From Diphasiastrum complanatum (lineage: Eukaryota; Streptophyta; Lycopodiopsida; Lycopodiales; Lycopodiaceae), in NCBI GenBank assembly GCA_029204225.1, contig CM055095.1, forward strand, positions 18,997,450 through 19,061,449: a DNA stretch of 64,000 nucleotides, written 5' to 3'. Positions 50,801-59,097 of the stretch are shown in pieces; the stretch's first letter is position 1; the number at the start of each line of letters is the position of its first letter. The position numbers and the translations under genes are program-made. A model generated the notes under the pieces. That model was not told the origin of the DNA and searched no databases. It saw only the letters and a list, made by a program, of their open reading frames with translations.

Positions 50801-52793
50801 ATTCATTCAAAAAACAACAAATGACGTTTTTGTGACTTAGGGTGCCCTAAACCTAAGTTAATGCACCTGACCTAATCCCATATTTAACATATCTCGAGAC
50901 AACATGCCAACTTGGAGGCGAGAAAGGCTGGCCCAATCTAATAGCATCTTCCCTATGCACCAGGTTTCGTCAACATACATGACCATTACAACGAGTGATC
51001 GCACCCCATGGTGTCAAAATGATGACACTTCCTCTCACTATCTCAGATGTCTCTGCAAAAACAAATTTTCTCCATGTTGATTTGGGAAGTCTTCCCTTTT
51101 CCCAACCAACCCATAGTTGCATGACTCATGCTAGAAATAAGCCTTGTAAAGAGGACTCTCAAGTCAATATAAGATGAGAAAATCTTCAAAGGTTGACTAT
51201 CAAGTAGAATGACTTTCTTTGTAAAAATGGTTTGGAAGTACTAAAGACCATAATCTTGGTCTTCTAGATATTGATCTCTCCTCAAACTCTGTAGAAGGAA
51301 AATAGGGTCTCTACAATCCTTCCCTCAAAGGTGAAATCAAGATCCCATCATCTGCATAGGGTAATATATAGATCAAGCTGTCTCCAAATCTATTGCCCTA
51401 ACCACCCTCCTAAGAAATGATTGACTCTAGCTCATCAATTTAGAGGCCAAATAATGTAGGGGAGAGAGAATACCCTTATTCACCCCTACGGTGCTCGATA
51501 TTGGCTTTGAAATATCGTCCCCTATCTGAAAGCATTCAAAAATTCTCTCCTAGAAAGTCATCACTACAAGTATTGAGTCTTGGGAGAACTGGAGGTCCCT
51601 CGATCTTTACATGAGGTGGTGCCTCGGTTGTCTAGGTCATTATGATTGAGAGTTGAGAGTGAGACACAGAGAGGGAGAAAGAAAAATATTAATATCTCTC
51701 TAAGTATCCAAAGGTACACAAGGTAGGGTTTTAAGTGTTGCTATGTAGAGTTCCTTCGATACTTGCATCGTCGACATTCTTTCCCAAGATTTCTACCTTG
51801 AGACAATGTGAAAAGCTTCCTTGAAATAGAAGCATAAAGTGCTCCCTTCACCTTGTGCCCCCTTCATCACAACTCGAAAAGTCATCATATGTTCTATGGT
51901 CGAGTATTTTTATCAAAATCCAGCTTGTGATGTAGCACTAACTCAATCACAACGCCCTTAGTTCAGCCCAATTTCTTAAAGATATTCATCGTTGATATAC
52001 AAATAATCTACAGGATTTGTCAAAATGGGAACCTCTAGCTACTAATGCCATACATTGCATGTGCATCATTTTAGCACAAAAATGTTGTTACTTGTCCAGT
52101 AAAAATGTGAAACATTGGAGTCTACAAAATACAATGCCATGTATACTTCTAGAGTACTATGCTTCCGAATAAAAATGATGTTACTACGCCGATGCAAATC
52201 TTTATGAAGAAATTTCTACTCAAGTCAATAAATGCAAACATGATGTTCAACTTCAATAAAGCCAAAGATTGTTGTAGTAGGAGATTAGTGCTCAAATTTA
52301 TGGAATGCTTGAAATGGCAAGAAATCATTTTAACCAACTGGTTGAGGGTACATGATCATAAGGCACAAGAGAATTGTGCAAAGTTACTATAGAAAGATAA
52401 ATGCACCCTCAGAAGTTATCCACCTTAAATGCTATAGATTAGTCTCTCCACAACCATCCATAGTAAATTCGGTTTCACTATCAGCCCAGCTTAGGAAGGT
52501 TTAAGACTACGATGGGCAATTCAAAATGGGTACTCACAGAAACAGAACTTGGATCCGATCCGCTTGTTCCTGCCAAGAATGGGTCAACAAGGTAGTCTAC
52601 AACCTGCATGAAAGTAGAAGATGCTCAATATTAAACATTACTACATGGATATTGTGATTGAAAAGATGCAAGCAATTTGTTTTCTGCAAATTCCCAGAGG
52701 TGAATTTCAAAACAATGATAATATATGACTGGAGTCCAAGCTATCAAAGAAATCACCTCACGTCCAAAGTGGCGCTCCATGAATTCCCCAACA
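24972..52793 (-). CDS. PPOX2: Protoporphyrinogen oxidase, PPOX2 (mitochondrial) type; 11 exons seen, 5' exons outside the visible sequence
   Basis: This FAD enzyme oxidises protoporphyrinogen IX to protoporphyrin IX, the last common step of heme and chlorophyll synthesis. Minus-strand exons: 52793-52757, 52603-52538, 46381-46341, 45572-45440, 37071-36883, 36791-36717, 36507-36384, 36143-36035, 35893-35819, 29625-29519 and 25102-24972. All junctions keep phase with GT-AG ends and give about 361 codons and one stop. Landmarks in order: [104 protein letters not shown] and [18 protein letters not shown], the C-terminal FAD-contact segment. SMFPDRAP and [11 protein letters not shown] match plant PPOX2, not plastid PPOX1. 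About 140 N-terminal residues (GxGxxG Rossmann motif, targeting) were not found before 64000. Introns of 6.2, 8.4, 6.2 and 4.4 kb carry transposons. No lesion seen. Confidence 0.92.
25110..27600. other. PPOX2 last intron (25103-29518), no separate gene recognised
   Basis: Unique AT-rich intron sequence. Overlapping sense and antisense open frames of 87-125 codons at 26821-27236 have no motif I can place. Confidence 0.4.
27640..27860 (+). pseudogene. LINE ORF2 C-terminal fragment in the last PPOX2 intron
   Basis: The DNA corresponds, with frameshifts, to the Cys/His segment at the end of the LINE ORF2 described at 37604-44616: GAGGATCACCTTATCTTC, TACTATGAGATC and then [10 protein letters not shown]-like text ([14 protein letters not shown] and RSLIxxxDPR in the intact copies). 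It is isolated and old. Confidence 0.65.
27861..29518. other. Intron DNA without recognisable gene
   Basis: Several hydrophobic minus-strand open frames (27961-28623) in AT-rich DNA; no domain recognised. Confidence 0.35.
29894..31085 (+). pseudogene. Ty3/Gypsy gag-protease remnant in a PPOX2 intron
   Basis: Gag text includes [20 protein letters not shown], the retrotransposon gag signature (YxxxFxxLxQxxxSVxxYxxxF). A frameshift near 30080 is followed by [18 protein letters not shown] and GGQQPWD. After stops, the protease active site VLFDTGS appears near 30875. No RT follows; at about 31090 the sequence switches to an opposite-strand Copia element. Confidence 0.8.
31097..33171 (-). mobile_element. 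Ty1/Copia retrotransposon remnant, internally deleted, 5' end present
   Basis: Minus-strand order: gag (about 32830-32440; [31 protein letters not shown]); a deletion removing zinc knuckle and protease; GAG-pre-integrase [16 protein letters not shown] with CESCIISKH (32149-32358); integrase with first Asp intact (LVHSDL) and RIDGGGEY; then a second deletion where QQYTTG jumps to SKPSLK, losing the ERKNRT segment with the catalytic Glu. A linker carries three copies of SDPR(I/V)EQ(S)K. The RT N-terminus (31097-31456) has [20 protein letters not shown] and [13 protein letters not shown], then stops; YVDD and RNase H are absent. It belongs to the same group as the element at 8750-11460. Confidence 0.9.
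32963..32974 (-). promoter_or_regulatory. Copia primer-binding site for initiator tRNA-Met
   Basis: The minus strand reads TGGTATCAGAGC, complementary to the 3' end of plant initiator tRNA-Met, immediately downstream of the presumed 5' LTR and upstream of gag. Confidence 0.85.
32975..33425 (-). repeat. Probable 5' LTR of the Copia remnant
   Basis: On the minus strand it would start TGACAGTCCACC at 33425 and end GTGCCACA next to the primer-binding site, about 450 bp with TG...CA termini. The 3' partner is missing, so the outer boundary is inferred from the terminal dinucleotide only. Confidence 0.5.
33440..33765. repeat. Short degenerate repeats (GAAAATATACAAAG and TATCGAAAAAT families)
   Basis: ATACAAAG, AATATAC and ATCGAAAAATT recur in several copies, and CGATC(C) is iterated at 33688-33705. 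It looks like decayed satellite-like DNA beside the Copia LTR. Confidence 0.65.
33928..34315 (+). pseudogene. Ty3/Gypsy reverse transcriptase fragment
   Basis: Text starts [12 protein letters not shown], the RT catalytic FVDD motif. It continues through [40 protein letters not shown] and [20 protein letters not shown], the palm-thumb end of Gypsy RT. Both flanks are unrelated, so it is a truncated insertion in a PPOX2 intron. Confidence 0.92.
34320..35810. other. PPOX2 intron DNA, no gene recognised
   Basis: No domain, repeat array or RNA gene seen; ends at the splice donor after exon 35893-35819. Confidence 0.4.
37072..37603. other. PPOX2 intron DNA between exon 37071-36883 and the LINE array
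   Basis: No gene recognised; a 64-codon plus-strand frame at 37293 has no motif. Confidence 0.4.
37604..39743 (-). mobile_element. LINE copy A: ORF1 head fused by deletion to the RT, 3' truncated
   Basis: On the minus strand the copy starts at the (TC)n tract with a Ser/Pro/Ala-rich ORF1 N-terminus (about 39740-39465). It then jumps into the RT (39465 down): [53 protein letters not shown]. The thumb and connector follow (38067-38627), then the Cys/His finger [20 protein letters not shown] and the PIP-box [11 protein letters not shown] (37841-37864). The rest of ORF1, the endonuclease and the first RT motifs are deleted. The 3' untranslated region and tail are missing: the frame runs into unrelated sequence at about 37640. 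Frames are broken near 38630 and 39030. Confidence 0.93.
39744..39824. repeat. (GA)n on plus / (TC)n on LINE strand, joining LINE B tail to LINE A head
   Basis: An almost perfect GA run with two GACA interruptions near 39800-39820. On the LINE strand it follows ATTAATAAAGCTTTC of copy B and precedes the ORF1 leader of copy A. Confidence 0.96.
39846..39859 (-). other. LINE B 3'-terminal hairpin
   Basis: ATGCC-TTTT-GGCAT on the LINE strand forms a perfect 5-bp stem. It lies a few bases before GACATTAATAAAG and the (TC)n tail. Copies at 61450-61463 and 51704-51717 occupy the same position with different stem bases. Confidence 0.7.
40028..40602 (-). pseudogene. LINE B ORF2 C-terminus: Cys/His finger and PIP-box tail
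   Basis: RYHCLFRD-type finger text sits in shifted frames near 40360-40500. From 40321 the frame reads [13 protein letters not shown] (QxxITxFF, 40241-40264), an Asp run DDDDDD, and ends [14 protein letters not shown] (second ITSFF at 40046-40060). The first motif fits the canonical PCNA-interacting box; the second lacks the Gln. Confidence 0.8.
41385..42191 (-). pseudogene. LINE B ORF2 reverse transcriptase domain
   Basis: A 268-codon open stretch covers most RT motifs: [58 protein letters not shown] and the catalytic [28 protein letters not shown] stands where LINEs have the KGD..dxxNYRPIsL motif, with Tyr-Cys for Tyr-Arg. It is separated by frameshifts from the endonuclease upstream (near 42200-42350) and the thumb downstream (near 41385-41280). 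Confidence 0.93.
42349..43508 (-). pseudogene. LINE B ORF2 endonuclease domain (APE type), disrupted
   Basis: METHES (catalytic Glu), [18 protein letters not shown] (Asp/Asn pair), [14 protein letters not shown] and ALSDHSFL (catalytic His) follow in the APE-type order used by LINEs to nick target DNA. A TAG at 43141-43143 lies just before [12 protein letters not shown], and the frame is otherwise continuous from 43482 to 42349. The catalytic residues themselves are all retained. Confidence 0.88.
43659..44616 (-). pseudogene. LINE B ORF1 (coiled coil, RRM-like, C-terminal domain), disrupted
   Basis: ORF1-type RNA-binding protein. A low-complexity Ser/Ala/Pro-rich N-terminus is followed by a short heptad-like segment ([20 protein letters not shown]), an RRM-type start [10 protein letters not shown], and a C-terminal domain [20 protein letters not shown] with [13 protein letters not shown]. 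The order parallels L1 ORF1p (coiled coil, RRM, CTD). A TGA at 44074-44076 interrupts the frame, which otherwise continues in phase, and a frameshift lies near 43970 just after RVRGI. The intact version is ORF1 of LINE D at 62253. Confidence 0.85.
44798..44847. repeat. (GA)n at the 5' end of LINE B
   Basis: A perfect GA run directly before (on the LINE strand) the LINE B leader, in the same phase and orientation as the tract at its 3' end. The sequence beyond 44850 is not LINE-like. Confidence 0.96.
45362..45425. repeat. Two-copy tandem repeat, about 30 bp, next to a PPOX2 splice donor
   Basis: AGTCTAATACTTTAGGC followed by TTTCAAGCAA is present twice in succession. The repeat lies 15 bp inside the intron downstream of the exon ending at 45440. 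Confidence 0.95.
46400..48240. other. PPOX2 intron DNA, no gene recognised
   Basis: The intron between exons 52603-52538 and 46381-46341 begins at its left end with unique AT-rich sequence; nothing coding recognised before the Gypsy fragment at 48245. Confidence 0.4.
48245..48775 (+). pseudogene. Ty3/Gypsy integrase N-terminal fragment
   Basis: The zinc-binding H2C2 module is readable ([20 protein letters not shown], then [13 protein letters not shown]). It is followed by the start of the catalytic core: [13 protein letters not shown] with the first Asp, then [14 protein letters not shown]. The frame is open for 178 codons, then truncated where an opposite-strand Copia scrap begins. Confidence 0.92.
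48780..49100 (-). pseudogene. Ty1/Copia gag zinc-knuckle fragment
   Basis: One minus-strand frame reads [18 protein letters not shown], a CX2CX4HX4C knuckle, followed by a Lys/Gln-rich tail as in Copia gag. Neighbouring frames are closed. It is a short isolated remnant. Confidence 0.75.
49320..49545. repeat. Duplicated block with GACACGTGTC palindromes
   Basis: A roughly 80-bp unit containing TGTCATATGCTC, GGACACTTGGTCCA and TGCATGAGTGACAC occurs twice (about 49333 and 49411). GACACGTGTC, a perfect 10-bp palindrome with a G-box core, occurs at both edges. Next to it GGCAAGCGTCGAC and GTCGACGCT form an inverted pair. It may be a fragment of an LTR or a MITE. Confidence 0.75.
49851..50090 (-). 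pseudogene. LINE RT fragment
   Basis: [20 protein letters not shown], the LINE RT catalytic segment, followed by [17 protein letters not shown]. This is the palm region equivalent to 41385-41500, detached from the rest of RT. Confidence 0.92.
50160..50654 (-). pseudogene. LINE ORF2 C-terminus with PIP-box
   Basis: [32 protein letters not shown], then [14 protein letters not shown] (QPQITDFF at 50424-50447) and the terminal [12 protein letters not shown]. The open frame of 164 codons keeps both ITDFF motifs although the copy is only a fragment, and the second lacks Gln as in LINE B. Confidence 0.9.
50900..51960 (-). pseudogene. Two old LINE fragments in series
   Basis: Nucleotide-level similarity to the LINE A/B RT is visible despite many stops. 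51220-51400 matches the segment around 38940-39080 (GACCATAATCTTGGTCTTC, ATCATCTGCATA), and 51770-51960 matches the RT N-terminal region around 41750-41880. Between them, 51655-51720 contains a degraded GA tract, AATATTAATATC and the hairpin GTATCC-AAA-GGTAC, the typical 3' end of this LINE family. Confidence 0.7.
51704..51717 (-). other. LINE 3'-terminal hairpin, old copy
   Basis: On the LINE strand GTACC-TTT-GGATAC pairs five bases with one bulged A. It is followed after several bases by ATATTAATATT and a degenerate TC tract. Confidence 0.55.
51961..52530. other. PPOX2 intron DNA, no gene recognised
   Basis: Only short spurious frames before the splice donor of exon 52603-52538. Confidence 0.4.
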
Positions 52794-53773
52794 CTAGTAA
52801 AACCATGCAAAAAATTTAAAGGAAAAGAAAATTTCATAAGCGAACTACCCATACAAGTATGTCATAATAATGTTATCCAGCACGACAAAGGTGATGATTG
52901 ATCTAAAATAAGTAATGACTACATATGTGACAAGGCTGAAATAGAAGCCAGCCAAGGTCAATATAACACACCCTAAAAAGTGGCATACTAGTGGATAAAA
53001 AGTTGTCTATGGCTTAAAGCATCATGCCATTAGTCCATCTTTCTATCCTCTTGCCCTCATTTTTGGTACAGTCTTTGATTTAGAAAAGAACTATTGCTTG
53101 TTCAAAATGGGCCACAATTAAAAGAGTGCAAAAAAGATATGCAACCACATTTACAAGTTTCAAGCAAACGACACCTTGCTCCATTTTGTTGGGCACAAGT
53201 AGTACACTTCAATAGGAAGCCGCATGTAGGAAGGGTGGCATGGAAACTATGTTATAATAGCTCATAAGGAACGAAAACTAAAATCTTCTAGCCTTTTGAA
53301 TGCAATACCCAATCCTTTTCAAGAAATTGCTTTACAATATTGCTGCTTTGATGAAGATATTTGTTAAAGTCGAACTGATAGGCCATTGCTCTTAATAAAG
53401 ATGTTCTTCTAAACACATCAATCATTAAGAGAAATTATCTAGTCTGGAAGTAGCTAGATCAAAAGTCCAAAAAGACACTTCACTAACAATGTCAAAGTGT
53501 TATGAATTAATGTTTATTTGATACCCCTTAATGATAGTTTGGCCATGCGCAGCTGCGTACTATTATAGGGGCCATTACTATTTATAGTAAACTCATTTTT
53601 TCATTGCTTATGCATGTAGGTGGGCGCACTATTACTAGATTAGGATTTATTTTAGTACTTAGAAATTTACCTTGGACCTTTACCCAGTATAGGTAGTGAT
53701 TATAGCAATTAGCTTTTGCTATTTGCTTTAGGCTTTTAGCCTTTCACATAGTTTAGAAAAACTATATATGTAG
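52794..53773. other. Upstream side of the first visible PPOX2 exon; no gene recognised
   Basis: Presumably another PPOX2 intron. I looked for the missing N-terminal exons (FAD-binding GxGxxG, EASxRxGG) and did not find them here. Confidence 0.4.
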
Positions 53774-54111
53774 TGTAATAGATCCTAACACCACAGTAGG
53801 GCAAACACTAACTGATCCACCCAACCTTGCCTACTCCCTGATATGGAACAAGCCCCTCCTAGCCCAGTGTGAGGCCGGGTAGCATGCATATTGCCAAGTG
53901 TCAGCCACGTGGCTCTGACGTGGCCGACTGCACGTCGGGACCCAACGTGGGGCCCTCTCCTGCTGACAGGGTCCCTAGGCTGTGTTAGGCCCGCCATGGC
54001 TATCGACCGTGCCAGGGCACACTACTCACACTGTCTTGCCATGTTGGTCGTGTATGCTGGACACGAACCTGACTGTGGTATCTGACCTCCTGTGTTCTCT
54101 AGGGTTCGCGG
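53774..54111 (-). repeat. Gypsy 3' LTR, minus orientation
   Basis: On the minus strand it ends AGGATCTATTACA at 53774. It is about 340 bp long and closely similar, in reverse orientation, to the LTR at 55663-56014 (shared AGTGTTTGCCCTACTGTG-like end, CACGTGGC and GGGACCCAACG/GGGTCCCGACG blocks). The first 18 or so bases of the LTR are lost at the junction with the integrase gene near 54111. Confidence 0.85.
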
Positions 54112-55662
54112 CACTGGTACTGCTATGTGGGAGTTCTAGTTCATAGGTGACCTCGCCTAGTCTCCTACTGATGGTAAAAGGACCACAATACCTAGGAGAC
54201 AACTTAGCACACACTCCTGATTTGAGGGTTTTAGAGTCAACTGGGACTCTCAAGTAGACTTTCTCACCAATGGAGAACTGCACATCCCGTCTGTGTGGAT
54301 CTGCATAATGCCTGGCTCGATCCTGGGACTGCCTAATGCTACGCTTAGCATGTTCTATCATCTGGTTTAGGTCTTCTAAAAAGTTTCTGGCTGCTTCAAC
54401 TTTGTCTTGTTTAAACCCTACAGCTGTGGGTGAGCGTGGCTAAAAACCGTACATCAGCATAAATGGGTTGTATCCCGTAGCTGAATGTTTGGTACTGTTG
54501 TAAGCAAACTCTAATATCGAGAGATACTCCTCCTAATTAGTCTGCTTTTTGCTGACGTATGCCCGAAGCATATCCTCCAGCACCTGATTTACTCTTTCTG
54601 TTTGACCGTCCCGTCTGTGGATGGTCGGTAGTACTCATATTAAGTTTAGTATGGAGATGATGGAATACTGCCCTCCAAAAATTTCCATTAAACTTACTAT
54701 CCCGGTCGCTAACTATGCCAGAAGGTAGACCGTACAATTTAAATAGCCCATCTACAAACAACCTCGCTAACTCTGGAGCTCTAACGATTGTTTTGGTCGG
54801 AATAAAGTGCGCCATTTTGGTCAGACGGTCAACTGTGACCCATACAGCGTCATTGCCCTTTTGGGTTTTAGGCAAGCCTATTATAAAATCCATGGAGATA
54901 CTCTCCCATTTACTAGCTGGTATATCTAAGGGCTGTAACAACCCTCCTGCCTTTAAACGCTCTGCTTTACATAATGTTGGACGTCCTTTTTCATACTGGG
55001 CCAAAAAATTGCCTACGAAGAAGCTCATAGGTCTTCTGAATGCCTGGGTGCCCCGCACTAGGACTGTCATGACACTCATATAGGACTTGCTGCCTATAAT
55101 CCTCTGAATTGGGGACACATACTCTATCTCTATAGAGCAAGTACTCATCCTGAATGGAATATTGTTTCCATTTGAATCCTTGAGTCAATTGACCCTCAAC
55201 CACTGGGGTTTGCTTGGGTAATACAGGCTCAGAATCCTCAACGTCATCTGACGTATACTCGGACTCATCATCCTCAACAGAAGCTGCCGTATTCTTGGAT
55301 GAACTGGCACCAGCCCCGGGAACTGGTTCTAGAGTCTGTAAATGTCTGCTCTAGACTGAGTTCCAGATAATAGAGAAGAATGCAACATGTTGGCACTTCC
55401 CTCTCAAGGACTCGAGTAACTCACTACGAATCCGAGTAAAATTCAGCTCGTTTGTCATAGGCATTCTACTAAGTGCTTCTGCTACTGTGTTGAATTTCTC
55501 CCGTCTATATCTGATAGACATATCAAACTCTTGCATTAACTCAGCCCAACGAGCTTTCCGACCTCTGAGCTCAGGCTGATTGCAAAGATATCTAAGACTT
55601 TCATGGTTTGTCAGGACCTCAAAGTTGACACCATACAAATAATGCCTCAGTCTTAAGGGCAT
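54112..55662 (-). pseudogene. Ty3/Gypsy RNase H and integrase, disrupted
   Basis: Minus-strand order: RNase H end LRHYLYGVNFEVLTNHESLR (55351-55662); integrase H2C2 start CHDSPSAGHPGIQKTYELLR (about 55080); core with [14 protein letters not shown] and VSDRDSKFNGNF (first and second Asp); HPQT followed by DGQTERVNQVLEDML, reached only after a one-base shift near 54615, so the catalytic Glu is in another frame; and the C-terminal LSPRYCGPFTISRRLG (54026-54361), the GPY/F-type module. RT, protease and gag are missing because the copy is truncated at 55662. Confidence 0.92.
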
Positions 55663-56014
55663 TGTTACGAGCTCGTGACCAGTGCCGAACCCTAGAGAAC
55701 ACAGATAGGTCAGATACCACAGTCATGGTCGTGTCCAGCGTACACAACCAACAGGGCAAGACAGCGTGAGTAGTGTGCCCCAGCACGGTCCATAGCCATG
55801 GCGGTCCTAACACAGTCCAGGGACCTGTTAGCAGGACAGGGCCCCCAGTTGGGTCCCGACGTGCAGTCGGCCCCGTTAGTGCCACGTGGCCGACACTTGG
55901 CAGTATGCATGCTACCAGTCCTCACACTGGACTAGGAGGGGCTTACTCTATATCAGGGAGTAGGTTGGGTAGATCAGTTAGTGTTGCCCTACTGTGGTGT
56001 TAGGATCTATTACA
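55663..56014 (+). repeat. Gypsy 5' LTR, plus orientation
   Basis: TGTTACGAGCTC at the start and ATCTATTACA at the end give a 352-bp LTR, followed at once by a primer-binding site. It faces away from the minus-strand Gypsy body next to it. Confidence 0.88.
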
Positions 56015-56015
56015 C

Positions 56016-56028
56016 TGGTATCAGAGCC
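56016..56028 (+). promoter_or_regulatory. Gypsy primer-binding site (initiator tRNA-Met)
   Basis: TGGTATCAGAGCC begins one base after the LTR end and is complementary to the plant initiator tRNA-Met 3' end. Confidence 0.9.
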
Positions 56029-57079
56029 ATCTCCATCTTTGGGAGCTAAGTAGCAGCAGTAGAGAAAGCTATCAGAAGAGAGGAAGTATTTTCTCAGATT
56101 CTCAGGAAAGCATAGTGGAGGAGAATCGCTGTAGGGACAGCTTCCTATTCATCCAAACTTGGGGGAATTTCCACAATTTTGGAGGAAGATTTTCTTGCAC
56201 GGGTAAATCGCTGGAAGGGCAGCTATCCATCGCTCATTTCAGAGATTTATTTACAGATTTCAGAGCGGAATTAGAGTAGGAAATAGCAAGCAGATCCATC
56301 GCTGTAAATTCAGTGACCTACCTCTGTTTTCCAAGTGAAATTTCAGTAGTTCTGAGCGAATTTCAAGCCAATAAGGGATGAGCAGGTTCAACGCTGCTAG
56401 TACCTTTGAAATTTCGGATTTTGGACAAAGTTTTGGGCCTTAAATTAGAAGATTCTAAGCAGTAAAACTTCTGCCAATCCAGCGAGCAGGGGGTTCTTGA
56501 AATTTCAGAATTCAGAATTGCTTTTGGGCTTCAAAATTGCTTTTCTCTGACCAACTCAGATATTGATCAGGCAGTGAGGAGGAAAAGCAAGAAATTTAGA
56601 TTCCTCTTGCACTTTTTTCGGCCTTCTATTCAAATTTTTTAAAGCCACAGGTCTGCAATCAGATCAGCGAGCAACTCAACTCAAGAACCATTTTGGAACC
56701 TCAAACCGAGATTTTCCGGGACAGCAGGTCTGAAACTTTGGGTGGAAGAGCTGAGAGGGTTCCTCTTCGTATTTTCTTTGGAAGTACAGTCCTCAGAAAC
56801 AGCTAAGTCTTCTTTCCCTTCCTTTCTACAGCATTCTTTGTAGGGGAACTATCATTTGGTTCATGTATTGTCTTTTATGCTTCATTGATGTATATGTGAT
56901 TGTGTTCATTATAGTTTCACTAAATCGCAATTCGATGTTGATTGAATCGTGAATCCAATTCAACCGATTTGAATCTCCGAATCGGATTTTCCTAGAAAAA
57001 AAAAATCTCACGGGACCTGATTACAAAGGGGTCCTGTTTTTCCCTCTTTTTTTGGTGTTCCTCGTTGTGAGAGTGCAAT
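56029..57079 (+). other. Gypsy 5' untranslated leader, no gag found
   Basis: About 800 bp downstream of the primer-binding site has the C/T/A-mixed character of a retrotransposon leader, with repeated variants of AT(C)CATCGCT and TTTCAGA. The element then ends without an identifiable gag gene. Confidence 0.4.

Positions 57080-57129
<50 letters not shown>
57080..57129. repeat. (GT)n microsatellite
   Basis: A perfect run of 24-25 GT units. Confidence 0.98.
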
Positions 57130-57134
<5 letters not shown>

Positions 57135-58640
57135 GAGTAAAATTACGAATTATGTAAAATTTAAATTGGAATCTAGATTGTTGAATGTTGAATGTTAAAT
57201 GTTTTGAGTTCATACCTTTATAATTTCATTGTTATTTGTTTCATGATTCATCTATGATTTGACATCACTTTTAGGTGTATTGTTTTAAAGTTCAAACTCT
57301 AAAAGTATACATAATACAGGTGTCAAGTAACACATATATTGTTAATTGTTAATATATGGAATTTCGAATTCTTAATGCTTACAATTCAATAATGATATCT
57401 ATTATCATCAATGCATTATGCAACTATGTTTTTGGCTTTTCTAAATTCTAGACAGCTCGAGAAAACCATAAAACGAGGCTTAACTATTCTTTCTAGTTAT
57501 ACATGGTAGTCAGCTTTTAGACGAGGTCAGGTCAGCAGTTGGCAGAGGTTCATATGGGGTTGCATGCTTAATTTGAAACTCTTTACGGCCATCTGTTCCG
57601 ATTGTGCGACAAGATGGATAGGCTAGATACATTTTTGGATTGGTGGTAACGATCTAAAGTTGGATGTCTTCATTGTTACATATTATTTAACTCCAGAGAC
57701 TCTCTCATGTGATCCCGAACTTGATTGAGTGCGCAGACGTTCGACTTTTTGGAGTAGAATCCTCTCTAGCATGCTCTAGTCTTGATATCTTCACCAAATC
57801 ATTGATAGATATGATTTTCTCCTTCATAACACAAGCTCTGATACCATGTGAAAGAAAGGGATTTGGAACATGTCAAGGAGCACAACTCCAAGTAAGGCAA
57901 TAATCTTGATGCAATAACAAGAATAGATGCTATGATTTATGCATAGGGCTGTCATAAAACAACAAGCTATCATTTGAAGGCCAACCTTTCATCTTGAAAA
58001 GCTTGTCCAGGATTTTGGGCTTCATATTGCATATGAGCTCTTTTCTTCCAAATAAAAGGCTCCAACATTATACGTAGCTGCATCAAAGACTTAAGAAAGT
58101 TAATACATTGTTTTTGTACTTTAGAATAGCTTAATTGAAGACATTGATAGGACTATAGTGATTTCCAAGAGCATAAAAACTTTATCCAACAAACACAACC
58201 CTATAGTAGTAGGATAGATACTTTTGGATGGAGTTTTTATAACAATAAAAGTAAAAGTGTTGCCCCCACATACAATCCCACTACATATAGTATCATCAAT
58301 AAGATAGTGTCATCAATTATAGCAATCGACTTTTCAATTTTCTTAGTGGTCATTTTGAAGTTTTTCTATGGTGGTAGCTTGGTTACTATTCAGGAAGAAA
58401 ATGATGTTCCTCCTTATCCTTCTGCATCCTCCATACATATTCAGGGAAAAAGACTTAATGATTCTGAGCATGCGGTGTTTCATATTGCAATGTGATGATG
58501 TTGTGAGTTGTTCCTTTCTTCTAAGTTGTTTGTTTATTTGAAGTTTTTTGTTTTGAGAAAGTAATGGATGAACAACATACTGTGCAATCTTTAATTTCAA
58601 AATTTGAAGATAATACCCTAATCGATTACCTCATGGTTTA
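57130..58640. other. No gene recognised; includes an isolated minus-strand LTR-element primer-binding site
   Basis: GCTCTGATACCA at 57835-57846 is the reverse of the initiator tRNA-Met primer-binding site, so an LTR-element remnant on the minus strand probably spans about 57700-58250. A 62-codon plus-strand frame at 58307 starts with a hydrophobic segment but has no family match. Confidence 0.4.
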
Positions 58641-58649
58641 CCTCCCAAG

Positions 58650-58925
58650 AGGGTTGTAGATCATAAGATAGAAAGTGTTTGAGAATGGGACATATTAAAC
58701 TAAGTAAGCCACCGTGGGGTGCATTGACTCGCCTAGAAAGTCAAAAGGATGATAGCACATGCATGTGTGTAAATTACAAAGGTTTGAAAAGATTGACCTT
58801 CAATGACCTTGTAGATTGATTATGTTGATAGGGGCATTATCAGTTTTTTGTTATACCACTTGGTTTAGCTAATTCTCTAGCAACATTATGAACGGTCTTT
58901 TGTCCATATTTGAATAGTTTTGTGG
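58650..58925 (+). pseudogene. Ty3/Gypsy reverse transcriptase fragment
   Basis: SKPPWGAPTRLESQKDDS followed by MCVNYKGLKRLT and, after stops, FFVIPLGLANSLATL and FCPYLNSFV, matching the RT fingers-palm pattern (SPWGAPV..KKDGS.RMCIDYR.LN, F.VMPFGL.NAPATF). Several stops; truncated before the catalytic DD. Confidence 0.85.
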
Positions 58926-59097
58926 ACCTCACACCTGGAGCGGACCTTTGACCTGGAGCTCTCTCTCCCTGTCCTGGAGCGGATCTCTGACCTGGAGCGG
59001 CGGGTCTGAGCCCCCGATGCACTGTTGTTTCCTATCTGGTGACACCTGTTGACCACCGGACCTACAGGGTTCCTGCTACAACCTTCAACATTGTCCT

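Noticed and set aside
57080-57213. Minus-strand frame rich in Thr-His
   Set aside because: Translation of the GT microsatellite.
52794-58900. Search for the missing PPOX2 N-terminal exons
   Set aside because: No minus-strand segment with the GxGxxG or EASxRxGG motifs was found; they are probably beyond 64000.
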